This document shows, one piece after another, positions 11,430 to 20,584 of a DNA stretch of 38,131 nt. How positions within the stretch are numbered: position 1 is the first letter of the stretch; every line of letters begins with the position of its first letter. The notes under the pieces were generated by a model. It saw nothing but the letters and a program-made list of their open reading frames with translations, was not told the origin of the DNA and searched no databases. A program made the translations under genes and the position numbers. Origin of the DNA: Nitrincola sp. (lineage in GTDB: Bacteria > Pseudomonadota > Gammaproteobacteria > Pseudomonadales > Balneatricaceae); assembly GCA_021208565.1 (NCBI GenBank), contig JAJOJN010000093.1, positions 1 through 38,131 of the forward strand, written 5' to 3'.

Positions 11430-12560
11430 ATGTCTTATTCAACGTTTACAACCAGTGATCATGATGCCACTCGCGAACCGATGTTTTTTGGCCGTAGTGT
11501 CAATGTGGCGCGTTATGATCGTCAAAAATATCCGATTTTTGAAAAGCTGATTGAGAAGCAGTTGTCCTTCTTCTGGCGTCCAGAAGAGGTGGATCTGACA
11601 AAAGACCGTAAAGACTTTGCCGACATGCCCGAGCATGAAAAGCATATATTTCTGAGTAATCTTAAATACCAGACACTGCTTGATTCGGTACAAGGGCGCT
11701 CTCCTAATATCGCCTTCTTGCCTGTCGTGTCTTTGCCTGAATTGGAAACCTGGTTTGAGACTTGGGCATTCAGCGAAACGATTCACAGTCGCTCTTATAC
11801 CCATATCATTCGCAATATCATCACAGAACCTTCCAAAGTGTTTGATGAGATAGTGACTAACCCGGAAATTGTTCGTCGTGCAGAAGCGGTTACGCGTTTG
11901 TACGATGAGTTTATTGAACTGGTTACGGTCTACTCCTTGTATGGTCCAGGCAAGAAGCTGGTTGATGGTCGAGAGTTGGATGCTAGCCTCTATAACTTGA
12001 AGAAAAAACTCTATCTGACGCTAGTGTCTGTCAATGTGCTGGAAGCGATACGTTTTTATGTTAGTTTTGCCTGCTCGTTTGCCTTTGCAGAGCGCGCCAT
12101 AATGGAAGGCAATGCCAAAATCATTCGACTGATTGCGCGTGATGAAGCGTTACACCTGACGGGAACGCAGCAGATGCTGAATATTCTTGCTTCAGGCAAA
12201 GACGATCCTGATTTTAAGCAGATCGCTGTCGAGTGCCGAGAGGATGTGATTGAAATATTCCGTGAGGCTGCGCAACAAGAAAAAGATTGGGCGGTTTATC
12301 TCTTTAGCCAAGGGTCGATGATCGGCTTAAATGCTCGAATTTTGGGCGATTATGTTGAATATATCACTAACGTCAGAATGAAAGCGCTCGGATTAGATGA
12401 AATGTTTCCTCCAAGACAAAATCCATTACCTTGGATGAACGCTTGGCTGATCAGCGATAACGTCCAAGTCGCGCCTCAGGAGTCGGAGATTAGTTCCTAC
12501 CTGGTAGGCCAGATCGACAATGATGTTGAAACAGAAGATTTTGATGGCTTCGACCTTTAA
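11430..12560 (+). CDS. nrdB: Ribonucleoside-diphosphate reductase beta chain, class Ia
   Basis: Small subunit, 376 residues, that houses the diiron-tyrosyl radical used by NrdA. It aligns without gaps to E. coli NrdB at the N-terminus, so the radical tyrosine is the Tyr in [10 protein letters not shown] (residue 123 counting Met). Iron-ligand helices include [12 protein letters not shown] and [14 protein letters not shown]. The C-terminal tail that docks into NrdA is acidic and ends FDGFDL. It lies 35 bp after nrdA and 8 bp before the ferredoxin gene, so the three form one operon. Confidence 0.97.
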   Translation: MSYSTFTTSDHDATREPMFFGRSVNVARYDRQKYPIFEKLIEKQLSFFWRPEEVDLTKDRKDFADMPEHEKHIFLSNLKYQTLLDSVQGRSPNIAFLPVVSLPELETWFETWAFSETIHSRSYTHIIRNIITEPSKVFDEIVTNPEIVRRAEAVTRLYDEFIELVTVYSLYGPGKKLVDGRELDASLYNLKKKLYLTLVSVNVLEAIRFYVSFACSFAFAERAIMEGNAKIIRLIARDEALHLTGTQQMLNILASGKDDPDFKQIAVECREDVIEIFREAAQQEKDWAVYLFSQGSMIGLNARILGDYVEYITNVRMKALGLDEMFPPRQNPLPWMNAWLISDNVQVAPQESEISSYLVGQIDNDVETEDFDGFDL

Positions 12561-12568
12561 GGATAACT

Positions 12569-12832
12569 ATGTCGGGTATACCTCGAATCAAAGTAAACAA
12601 TTTTCATACCTTCTATTATCAGTATGAGTTCTCTTTATTAGACTCACTAGAAGCTCAATCGATACCTGCGCCTTACAATTGTCGTGGTGGATATTGCGGA
12701 ACCTGTAAGGTCCGTTTATTGGATGGTGAGGTGGAGCAGGTGCAAGATGCTCTGGTGGATTTGAAAGAAGATGAAATTTTGACTTGCTGTTGCCGTCCCG
12801 CTTCCCATATTGAAATTGAATTACCGGATTGA
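12569..12832 (+). CDS. yfaE: YfaE-like 2Fe-2S ferredoxin for NrdB cofactor maintenance
   Basis: Small ferredoxin of 87 residues with the plant-type cluster motif CRGGYCGTC (Cys-x4-Cys-x2-Cys) and a distal Cys in LTCCCRPAS. In E. coli the homologue YfaE supplies electrons to rebuild the NrdB diferric-tyrosyl cofactor. The position directly behind nrdB, 8 bp after its stop, supports the same role. An AAGGATAACT sequence provides the ribosome-binding site. Confidence 0.93.
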   Translation: MSGIPRIKVNNFHTFYYQYEFSLLDSLEAQSIPAPYNCRGGYCGTCKVRLLDGEVEQVQDALVDLKEDEILTCCCRPASHIEIELPD

Positions 12833-12973
12833 GCCAGTATCAATCCGTTCAGTTTCTGCTTTCTGATATTGTTATCTTATTCTCCTTCCTGAAGCCTTTC
12901 TGCGCGAATTTTAAGTAAAAATCAAGCCTGTTTTTAAAACTTTTGCACAACTAAAGTGCTTGACATCATTTCT

Positions 12974-12987
12974 TTGATTAAGATCAA
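12974..12987. promoter_or_regulatory. FNR/ANR-type binding site
   Basis: TTGATTAAGATCAA is a perfect match to the FNR consensus TTGATNNNNATCAA. It sits between convergent genes with no obvious target, so either it drives an unannotated RNA or the match is fortuitous. Confidence 0.55.
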
Positions 12988-13129
12988 TACAAACAGCTAT
13001 GTTACAGTATTGACTTATTTAACTATTTGAATTTATTGATTTTATTTTGTTTGGTCGTTTTTGATTCAATTTGCTGAAAGCCACGTGCTACGCTGAATTC
13101 GGCCATTGATCCAAAAACTAATCACAGTT

Positions 13130-13167
13130 TTATCCACAGATCTTGTGAGTAACATTTCTGTGAATAA
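13130..13167. promoter_or_regulatory. Cluster of DnaA-box-like sequences
   Basis: Three 9-mers in 38 bp: TTATCCACA at 13130-13138 (plus strand, perfect), TTACTCACA at 13144-13152 (minus, one mismatch to TTATNCACA) and TTATTCACA at 13159-13167 (minus, fits the consensus). A GATC at 13138-13141 overlaps the edge of the first. The AT-rich tract lies to the left. Confidence 0.55.
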
Positions 13168-13800
13168 CTAATCCATTTTTTCTTTAAATTCACACAGGTC
13201 TTCAATCAGGCAAGAGCCGCAGCGAGGTTTTCTGGCCATGCAGACATAGCGACCATGCAAGATGAGCCAATGATGTGCATCCAGAAGAAATTCTTTTGGT
13301 ACCAGTCGCATCAGCCGTTTTTCGACTTCAAGCACATTCTTTCCTTTAGCGATGCCTGTTCGATTCGATACTCGAAAGATATGAGTGTCTACGGCCATGG
13401 CGGGTTGTCTAAAGGCAGTATTGAGAACAACGTTTGCTGTTTTTCGTCCAACCCCGGGAAGTTTTTCCAAAGCTTCTCTTGTTCGAGGAACCTCACCATC
13501 GTGTTCATCGAGGATGAGTTGACAGGTTTTAATTACGTTTTCAGCTTTCGTATTAAAAAGACCGATGGTTCGGATATGCTGTTTGACCCCTTCAACACCT
13601 AATTTAAGTAGCGCCGCAGGTGTGTTGGCGATGGGAAAAAGCTGGCGGGTGGCTTTATTAACACTGACGTCTGTGGCTTGAGCAGATAGCATCACAGCTA
13701 TCAAAAGTTCAAAGGGGGAGGAGTATTCAAGTTCCGTTTTAGGCTCTGGATTTTGCGCTCTTAATCGAGCAAAAATTTGATAACGTTTCTCTGCATTCAT
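13168..13800 (-). CDS. nth: Endonuclease III
   Basis: DNA glycosylase/AP lyase that removes oxidised pyrimidines in base-excision repair; 210 residues, as in E. coli (211). It has the helix-hairpin-helix LPGVGRKTANVVLN with the catalytic lysine and the catalytic Asp in AVDTHIFRVSNR. The C-terminal 4Fe-4S loop is Cys-x6-Cys-x2-Cys-x5-Cys (CMARKPRCGSCLIEDLC). In many gammaproteobacteria nth directly follows rnfE. Here it is codirectional with rnf, but a channel gene and two signalling genes lie between. Confidence 0.97.
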   Translation of the reverse strand: MNAEKRYQIFARLRAQNPEPKTELEYSSPFELLIAVMLSAQATDVSVNKATRQLFPIANTPAALLKLGVEGVKQHIRTIGLFNTKAENVIKTCQLILDEHDGEVPRTREALEKLPGVGRKTANVVLNTAFRQPAMAVDTHIFRVSNRTGIAKGKNVLEVEKRLMRLVPKEFLLDAHHWLILHGRYVCMARKPRCGSCLIEDLCEFKEKMD

Positions 13801-13835
13801 AGTAGGGTATTAATTAAAAACGAGTCGTCTGATAT

Positions 13836-14786
13836 TTAGAGTGTAACAAACTGGTTTCGGCCTCTCTGCTTAGCCAAGTAGAGTGCTTGGTCTGCTTTTT
13901 CTAACCAGTGGTGGTAGGTGAGATAAAGACTATCCGCTGCGGCAATGCCTAGGCTGATTGTTACCATTAAGGTTTCTTTTTCGTAGACAATTGGGGTTGT
14001 CTCAATTTTGTAACGTAAACGATCCGCTAAAATCTCTGCATTAGCTGCGGGGGTGTTGGGAAGTAAAATGCCAAACTCTTCACCTCCAAATCTTCCTGCT
14101 ATATCAGTGGAGCGAATCATGGTTTTGATGATTTTCGCCAGCTGGATCAAAACAGCGTCCCCAGCTAAATGGCCATAGCTATCATTGACCTGCTTAAAGT
14201 GATCAATATCTAACATAATTAGACTAGTAGGATGTTGTGTGCGAACAAAGCGTTCAAACTCCAGCTCTAAACATTGTTCCCAATAGCCTCGGTTATTGAG
14301 CTGAGTGAGTCGATCGGTCCGACTCAGTTGACTGAGCTCTTGATTAGCGGTTTTGAGCGCCTGTTTACTGACTGCTTCGTCTGTCACATCGTATATGATG
14401 ATGGCCAGTTGCTGGCATGGTTTGTCACCATCAATAATTGGAAGCAACGTGACGTTTTGATACATAAAGGGTGCTGTGCCAGTAAAGGGGCGATAACTCT
14501 TAAAAGGGAATAACCAAGGACGTTCTTCCCAGGTTACAAAGGATGGGTTTTGTAGTGATAAGGTGGTTTGGATTTTACGTCTGAACCAAGGTGTGTCCAG
14601 TGCTGGAAAAAAACTGAATAGAGGTTTATTCAGCGTTTGTTCAAAGGTAATACCCGCGTGGTTGGACATAAATTGATTCCAGTAACTCACTTGAAAATGA
14701 GTGTCTAGAATAACAATGCCAACGTCTAAATGTTCAAGTAGTGAAAGCTGTTGATGTTGATTCAGTGGTGATAGAAGATGACTCAT
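13836..14786 (-). CDS. PAS-GGDEF diguanylate cyclase
   Basis: Predicted to make cyclic di-GMP from GTP. Residues 10-140 form a PAS sensor domain and residues 155-316 the GGDEF domain, with active-site GGEEF at 234-238 and LDIDHFKQVNDSYGH upstream. A product-inhibition I-site RSTD (225-228) is placed five residues before GGEEF, so feedback inhibition is expected. No membrane segments or EAL domain are present. Its ATG overlaps the stop of the upstream receiver-CheC-like gene by 4 nt, implying translational coupling and a shared signalling role. Confidence 0.92.
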   Translation of the reverse strand: MSHLLSPLNQHQQLSLLEHLDVGIVILDTHFQVSYWNQFMSNHAGITFEQTLNKPLFSFFPALDTPWFRRKIQTTLSLQNPSFVTWEERPWLFPFKSYRPFTGTAPFMYQNVTLLPIIDGDKPCQQLAIIIYDVTDEAVSKQALKTANQELSQLSRTDRLTQLNNRGYWEQCLELEFERFVRTQHPTSLIMLDIDHFKQVNDSYGHLAGDAVLIQLAKIIKTMIRSTDIAGRFGGEEFGILLPNTPAANAEILADRLRYKIETTPIVYEKETLMVTISLGIAAADSLYLTYHHWLEKADQALYLAKQRGRNQFVTL

Positions 14787-15781
14787 TGAACCTCCACAAG
14801 CTGTTTCTTCAGTGTAGGTAAAGAGTCGTTAGTAAAGAGCACGAGTAAATCACAATGGGTGTTTTTTTCGCCAAACCGATAATCAATTTCAATACAGAGA
14901 AGCTTTTGACTGGCGAGTAGGCTTTCTTTTAGGTTAGGTGGCTCACAATGAAGTCCAAGAATTTTCGGAGTGGCTCGGCTCAAGGATAGTTTTAGCAAGT
15001 GGCTGAGATTAGCAAAGAAGGCACTCGTTAATACGTTAGCAATATCCATTAAGACTTCACGCGCAGCCATATCACTTAGGTCATGTTCGTAATGCAATAC
15101 TTCGGCTAAATCTTGAATAGAGGACTCTTGAAAAAGTAATAGTGCTTCACCTGCCACCCCGATACCGACGAAACCTTGAGAAATAGTGGTTACCGGTTTG
15201 TTTTCTGATGCTTGATTGAGCGTCATGGTGAGTTCACTAAAGCTTAAGTAATCGACTCTAGGAACCGGAAGGTGAATGAAGAGGTTCAACATCTCAGAAA
15301 GTTGCTGCGCCGTTTTACCCATGGCGATATTGGCAGTTTCGCGAAGGTGTTCTAGCAATCCGATCGTTTGGCTTGCTTGGGAAGACTGAACATTTGGTTG
15401 TGGTTCTAGCTCAGTTAAGAGTCCGTAGGCTTGCAGGGCTTCTTTTAGGGTTTCAGCATTAATAGGCTTTTCAATAAAGCCGATGGCACCTAAAGCGAAT
15501 ACCTTCTCTCTGGCTTTGGTCTGAATATCGCCGGACACCACAATCGTGATGCATGGAAGGTCATCTCTTTTAATACGTTCCAGTACTTCATAGCCGTTCA
15601 TGATAGGCATGGTGAGATCTAGAAACAGAAGATGTCCCTTACCTTCACGAACGGCTTCTAACGCTTTGAGACCGTGTTCCGCAAAAGTGATATCGACATT
15701 CCAGTCTGCCAGTGCTCGGCTCATTTGGTTTCTCGCGATGAGTGAGTCATCGCAGATCACAACTGGAATAGGGGATGACAC
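14783..15781 (-). CDS. Response regulator with CheC/CheX-like C-terminal domain
   Basis: Two-domain signalling protein of about 332 residues. The receiver (first 120 residues) has VVICDDS, the phospho-acceptor Asp in LLFLDLTMPIMNGYE and the KP pair in FIEKPI. The C-terminal domain has two CheC-like helices: ETANIAMGKTAQQLSEML with the Glu-x2-Asn phosphatase signature, and MDIANVLTSAFFANL, where Asp replaces the Glu. It may thus dephosphorylate a receiver, possibly its own. I choose the GTG at 15781 because GGAGAGG lies 7 nt upstream; an in-frame ATG at 15850 falls inside a terminator hairpin. It is coupled to the diguanylate cyclase gene by a 4-nt overlap. Confidence 0.85.
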   Translation of the reverse strand: MSSPIPVVICDDSLIARNQMSRALADWNVDITFAEHGLKALEAVREGKGHLLFLDLTMPIMNGYEVLERIKRDDLPCITIVVSGDIQTKAREKVFALGAIGFIEKPINAETLKEALQAYGLLTELEPQPNVQSSQASQTIGLLEHLRETANIAMGKTAQQLSEMLNLFIHLPVPRVDYLSFSELTMTLNQASENKPVTTISQGFVGIGVAGEALLLFQESSIQDLAEVLHYEHDLSDMAAREVLMDIANVLTSAFFANLSHLLKLSLSRATPKILGLHCEPPNLKESLLASQKLLCIEIDYRFGEKNTHCDLLVLFTNDSLPTLKKQLVEVQ

Positions 15782-15826
15782 AGATTGACCTCTCCAAAGG
15801 TAATAGATAAGCAGTGGGTTGAGGTT

Positions 15827-15869
15827 AAATAAAAACAATCCGTTATGCAATTGTGATAACGGATTGTTT
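15827..15869 (-). terminator. Terminator hairpin after the YbiO-like gene
   Basis: A perfect 14-bp inverted repeat (15833-15846 with 15856-15869, 9-nt loop) is followed on the minus strand by a T-rich stretch. It separates the channel transcript from the receiver/cyclase pair and argues against a start codon at 15850. Confidence 0.8.
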
Positions 15870-15899
15870 ACACCTGATGTCGGTCAATTAGTCTCGCGA

Positions 15900-18137
15900 C
15901 TAGTTGATATCATCAAAATCATTGCCTGATTCTGCGTTAGTTCGAGCACTATCGGGTCGATTTGACTGTCCTAACTCAGCTCGACGAGAAGAGGGTGTGC
16001 TCACCAAATTCAATGGTGCAGGTGGAGCTGTACCGTCTTTATTTTGACCGAAATAGAGTGTTAAGTGCGGGAAAGGTATCTCAATACCTGCGGCATCAAA
16101 GTGTCTTTTCACCAAACGGTTATAAGCTCGACCAACAGCCCACTGCATCCCCGGTAGTGTTTTGATTCGCACACGCAGATTAACAGCGTTATCCGCCAGT
16201 TCTGTTACACCTTGTACTTCTAGATCATCAAGGATATTCGCACTGAGCTCTTGATCCGCCATTAGTTCATCGAACGCCGCACGAAGATGAACGATCACCT
16301 CATCTGTATCTTCTCGATAAGCTACACCATATTCTCCAACATGATAGCCATAACCACGCATGTAGTTGGAGACGCTTGTAATTGAGGAGAAGGGGATAAG
16401 ATGATAGGTGCCAAAACGGTCTCTTAGACCAAGGGATCGAATGGTTAAATTTTCTGCTGTGCCAGTGATACCTGAGGCGGTCACCACATCGCCTGTGTTA
16501 ATGGCATTTTCTATCTGCAGGAAAACACCTGTGATGACATCTTTAACCAGTGTTTGTGCACCGAAGCCAATCGCTAAACCGACAACACCAGCACCAGCGA
16601 TGAGTGGGCCTATGTTAATGCCTAATTCCGCTAAAGAAATCATCACCGTAAATACAATTAATAGAATCATTACCGCGTTACTGAGCAGTTTGAGTAGCGT
16701 TGCTTGACGGGCGGAGGCGGCTCCTTTACCTGTCGAAGGGTTGAGTTGATGTTCAACCCAGCTGGCAAAAGCGATCCAGAGTAATTTCGAAATCAGCAAG
16801 ATAATCGCTACTGAAAGCAGTGACCCTAGAATTCGAGTGCCTGTTTCGGAACCTACCCAAGCAGTAAAGTTGAATAAAGACCAAGCATCCAAAACGAAAG
16901 CAAAGACGATAGCCATAATCGTCAAACGAGCCACTTTTAACGTGGTGGGAATAAACTCATTTAAACGACTTTCCAATGCTGGAAAACGCAGTTTTAAATC
17001 ATCTGAAATTTTCAATTGGCGTGAGATTAATTGGCTAAGAAAGGCGGAAGTGAAAAGTCCAATCAAGATAGCCGCCAGTGTTTGTAAACTGGCTTGAATC
17101 ATGACGGGTAAAGCGTCTTCAGGTCTAATCGCCGTGACCAGTAAAAGTGCACCAAAGTAGGCGATGGCGATTAAGTGCCAGCTGCGCGAGAGCATATTCA
17201 GCAGCACCGTGGTAAAGGCAAAGTCATTTTCATCGGCTTGTTGGCTGATATTCTGGGCCACACGCTTTTTATTCTGCATGATGATGGTAAAGGCATAAAT
17301 AAATGCAATCAACATGATGATAAGGCTGAGAAAATGCCCTAAAGCCGAGGCAATGTTCATTGCCACCATAGGCACAACAAATAACATGCCGTAACCGATA
17401 AAACTACTGATGCGTGATAGCCATGTATTCCAGTACTCGGCAGTTTCGGCGCAGAAGGGTAGTAATCTAAGGTTTTCGTAACGAGATGAGAAGAGCAGTC
17501 GAACGAGCGACTTAAATATCTCAATGACTAAAAATGCATTGAGAAACATCGATTGTGTTTTTTGCATCTCGCCTAAATCGCCAACAAAGACGAGGGCAAC
17601 ACATAACCGACAACCCAAGCTAACAAAATGGTGAGGAGGTCGATAACAAAAGCAGCAACAACTAAGAGCCCTCGCAATATCAGCTTTTCAGCACCGGGCT
17701 CTGAACAAGCACGTTGATCAGTGAAGCGAAACACAGGAATCGCGACTTTTCTGAGTACAAAAAAAAGCGCCCAGTGTGGCGGCAATGATGTAAAACAACT
17801 CAAGTGCAAATGGAGTTAGTTCCTGCCAATTAGTTTGGCTAAGTGAGGTGACCGCTTCAGCGGAATGAACAATTTGCTCTGTTAACTGTTGTGCAAATTG
17901 TTGTGAGGCTCCCGCTATTTGCGCTACTAAGCCATCGGTAATGTCGACCTGATCTGCTTCTGTCGGTGCAACTGTTGCGCGAAGTTCGCGAATAAGTTGC
18001 TCTCTTGTTTCTGGATTTTCTAACAAATCAGCCAAAATTTGAGAGGAACTAGGCGACTCCGTTGAGGCTAGCGCGGTTGTGTTAAACGAAATAAGGATTA
18101 GAAGAAGAATACAAAAAAGACTTAAAAAACGATACAT
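15900..18137 (-). CDS. ybiO: YbiO-like mechanosensitive channel (MscS superfamily), two frameshifts
   Basis: Large MscS-type inner-membrane channel of about 745 residues that would release solutes on hypo-osmotic shock. The N-terminus is a signal peptide (residues 1-24, ending ALA), followed by a periplasmic segment resembling YbiO (LADLLENPETREQLIRELRA), many membrane helices, and the MscS core with LIAGAGVVGLAIGFGAQTLV and VKDVITGVFLQIENAINTGD. Two indels break it: an extra base in the eight-A run at 17759-17766 (LGAFF then VLRKVAIPVFRF) and a missing base near 17583 (PSSL then VGDLGEMQKTQSM). The repaired length matches E. coli YbiO (741). It follows rnfE by 11 bp and probably shares its transcript. 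Confidence 0.88.
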
Positions 18138-18148
18138 AATATCCTGCT

Positions 18149-18856
18149 TTAGCCAGTGACTCTGACTCTTTTACTGGTCACAGTGTCAGTTAATGGCATG
18201 GTTGATTTTTCTTTACGGCTTTTAAGTTTAGCATCTATCATATTTTTTGCAGCAATCAGTAGGCCCATACCAACGAAAGCGCCTGGAGGAAGAGCCGCAA
18301 AAAGGAAGCCTCGATAGTCATCCACGAGCGTAATCTGCCAAGCACGTGCTCCTTCACCAAAGAGTAAATGCATATTGCTAAAGAGGGTGCCAGCACCTAG
18401 CGCTTCCCGCATGGCGCCGAGGAGAATCAGCACCAATGTAAAACCAACACCCATCATCAAACCATCTAATACTGAGGCGGGAACAGGGTTGCGTGATGCA
18501 AACGCATCGGCACGGCCCATGATGGCACAGTTAGTGACAATCAGTGGGATAAAAATACCTAAAATCAAGAATAGCTCATAAGTGTAGGCTTGCATCAGCA
18601 GTTCGATCGCCGTTACAAAAGCGGCGATAATCATCACGAAAATAGGCAAACGTACCGCTTCGGGCACTTGGTGTCGAAACAGTGATACCGTCAAATTTGA
18701 GCCTATCAACACCACGGTGGTCGCAATACCTAATCCGATCGCGTTAACAACGCTACCGGTCACCGCAAGGAGAGGGCATAAGCCTAGTAACTGCACTAGG
18801 GCAGGGTTGTTGTGCCACAAACCGTCTAAACTGATTTTGCGAAATTCAGGATTCAT
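18149..18856 (-). CDS. rnfE: Rnf electron transport complex subunit E
   Basis: Integral membrane subunit, 235 residues, homologous to RsxE/RnfE and paralogous to RnfA. The N-terminal [18 protein letters not shown] and central [20 protein letters not shown] contain the conserved Cys residues thought to bind a membrane 2Fe-2S cluster with RnfA. About six transmembrane helices are evident. It starts 11 nt inside the rnfG stop. The C-terminal tail is Lys/Arg-rich and probably cytoplasmic. Confidence 0.95.
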   Translation of the reverse strand: MNPEFRKISLDGLWHNNPALVQLLGLCPLLAVTGSVVNAIGLGIATTVVLIGSNLTVSLFRHQVPEAVRLPIFVMIIAAFVTAIELLMQAYTYELFLILGIFIPLIVTNCAIMGRADAFASRNPVPASVLDGLMMGVGFTLVLILLGAMREALGAGTLFSNMHLLFGEGARAWQITLVDDYRGFLFAALPPGAFVGMGLLIAAKNMIDAKLKSRKEKSTMPLTDTVTSKRVRVTG

Positions 18857-19523
18857 CAGCTTCTTCTCTCTCAGTTATTTCAGTTTGATTAGGTTCTGTA
18901 GTGACGATCGCGGGACGTAATATCTGATCCCTACGCAGCTCAAAATATCGGAGAGTGTTTGCTACCTGTTGAACAACCGCACGAGGTGTGATGGTTGCTC
19001 CCGTAAATTGATCAAACTCACCACCCTCTTTACGGACATTCCAGCGTTTATCTTCTTCACCTAACCAATACATACCCTCAAAATCCAGAATCCAATCAGA
19101 TTTTTCGATGTCAATCTTATCACCGAGTCCGGGTGTTTCACGATGACTCACGACACGGACACCGGCAATGCGTCCATCTCTCCAAATGCCTACTAGCATA
19201 TGAATATCACCACTATAACCCTCTTTTGCCGTAACGGGTATGATGACGGCTTCAACCTGATCCTCCACAATCGCTTGAAAAATCTCAATGGGTTCGTGCA
19301 ATCCCAGCTCGGGCGCAGGAACCCTGATTGTTTGTTGATGGAGGTTCGCATCTAAGCTTTGCGGCAGAATTTGATAGAGTGTTCTGGCTTGATGTGCTTC
19401 CTGATTTTCTTTAATTCGTGCCGAGGTGATCACTTGAGTTGCAGCAATCAGACCGGCAGTGACAGCCGCAAAAAGGCTGATGCCCAGTGTGTTCTTACGA
19501 ATGCTTTGAAGAAGCCCGTCCAT
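18846..19523 (-). CDS. rnfG: Rnf electron transport complex subunit G
   Basis: Periplasm-facing flavoprotein subunit of about 225 residues with one N-terminal membrane anchor (residues 12-32). The C-terminal FMN domain has GETPGLG-like [12 protein letters not shown] and the covalent-FMN motif [12 protein letters not shown], in which the second Thr of TGAT is the expected attachment site. The ATG at 19523 is preferred over the GTG at 19538 because it sits one base after the rnfD stop and yields the family N-terminus. The C-terminal acidic tail is unusual but low-complexity. Confidence 0.93.
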   Translation of the reverse strand: MDGLLQSIRKNTLGISLFAAVTAGLIAATQVITSARIKENQEAHQARTLYQILPQSLDANLHQQTIRVPAPELGLHEPIEIFQAIVEDQVEAVIIPVTAKEGYSGDIHMLVGIWRDGRIAGVRVVSHRETPGLGDKIDIEKSDWILDFEGMYWLGEEDKRWNVRKEGGEFDQFTGATITPRAVVQQVANTLRYFELRRDQILRPAIVTTEPNQTEITEREEADES

Positions 19524-19524
19524 T

Positions 19525-20584
19525 TTATTGACCCCCACCTAAACCACGGTTAGCTCTGCTATGTCCATAGCTTCGTGGCTGCGTGTAATGATCAATAAAA
19601 GGTGCCGCCAAATTCATCAGCAGAATAGCAAAGGCGGCTGCGTCGGGATAACTGCCCCAAGTTCGGATAATGTAAATTAATGCACCCACACCCATACCAA
19701 AAATAATTTTACCTAGGTTGCTGGTAGCACCTGAAACGGGATCGGTTGCAATGAAAAAAGGCACACATCATCGTCGCGCCAACTCCTAAATGCACGAAGG
19801 GATCCGCAAAATTAGAAGCGTCACCGGCGTAAAACAAGCTGGACAGAATGAACAGTGTCACCAGCATGGAAAAAGGAGCATGCCAAGTAAACACTTTTCG
19901 GTAGATGAGGAAAATACCACCCATCAACCATGCCGCGCTGATACCATACCAGGCAAATACTCCCTGGCTGAGCACGGGATTATTTCGCCAGACTTCCTCG
20001 GTTGTCATGCCACTTCGATGCTTTAATACTTCGAGGGGAGTGGCACCGGTATAGGCGTCAATCAAACCATGGTTAATACCGCTAAAGATAATGACCAAGC
20101 TCTCTTTAAAACTGGCAAGCAGATGCCAATGATCGCCTAACAACACAAAGGGAGCATTCCATTGGGTCATCTCTACCGGAAATGAGATTAATAACAGTGC
20201 ATAGGCAACCATTGCCGGATTAAATGGATTGTTACCTAGACCGCCATATAGATGTTTAGCGACTACAATCGCTGAAAAGGTGCCAATAACGACGACCCAC
20301 CAAGGCGCAAAGGGCGGAATAGCAAGCGCAATTAAAAAGGCTGTCACTAATGCACTGCCGTCACGAAGAAAAAACATGACGGGTCGTTTGCGCAGACGTA
20401 AACAGATGGCTTCAAAAATCAGTGCACTGGTTGAGGCGATGAAGAGTTGAATTAAACTACCCCAGCCGAAAAACAGTGTCAGTGCAAAAATAGCCGGTAG
20501 TGTTGCGAGTAGCACCAAGCGCATGACTCGGTTGGTCGCATTAGCTTTGGAAACATGCGGTGAGCTTAAGTGAATTAAAGCCAT
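19525..20584 (-). CDS. rnfD: Rnf electron transport complex subunit D, one frameshift
   Basis: Membrane subunit of about 352 residues related to NqrB, thought to form part of the ion-translocating path. Motifs: [36 protein letters not shown], and [13 protein letters not shown], where the Thr of TGAT carries covalent FMN. One extra base in the six-A run at 19754-19759 breaks the frame at CAFF; the rest continues as [19 protein letters not shown]. Its ATG overlaps the rnfC stop by one base (TAATG), consistent with tight coupling. Confidence 0.94.

Larger units (their letters stand above)
12833..13167. other. AT-rich convergent intergenic region (335 bp)
   Basis: Region between the 3' ends of yfaE (plus) and nth (minus), so no promoter is expected. 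It contains a perfect FNR-type palindrome and a cluster of DnaA-box-like 9-mers, listed separately, plus three GATC sites and a long AT-rich stretch at about 13010-13075. No clear terminator, tRNA or convincing reading frame was found. Confidence 0.6.

Noticed and set aside
12833-13167. Chromosomal origin (oriC)
   Set aside because: DnaA boxes and AT-richness are suggestive, but the usual origin genes are absent and only three boxes are seen. Kept as a DnaA-box cluster only.
15782-15850. ATG at 15850 as the start of the receiver-CheC-like gene
   Set aside because: The codon lies within the loop region of a perfect 14-bp terminator hairpin and adds a hydrophobic stretch absent from receivers. 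The GTG at 15781 has a strong ribosome-binding site.
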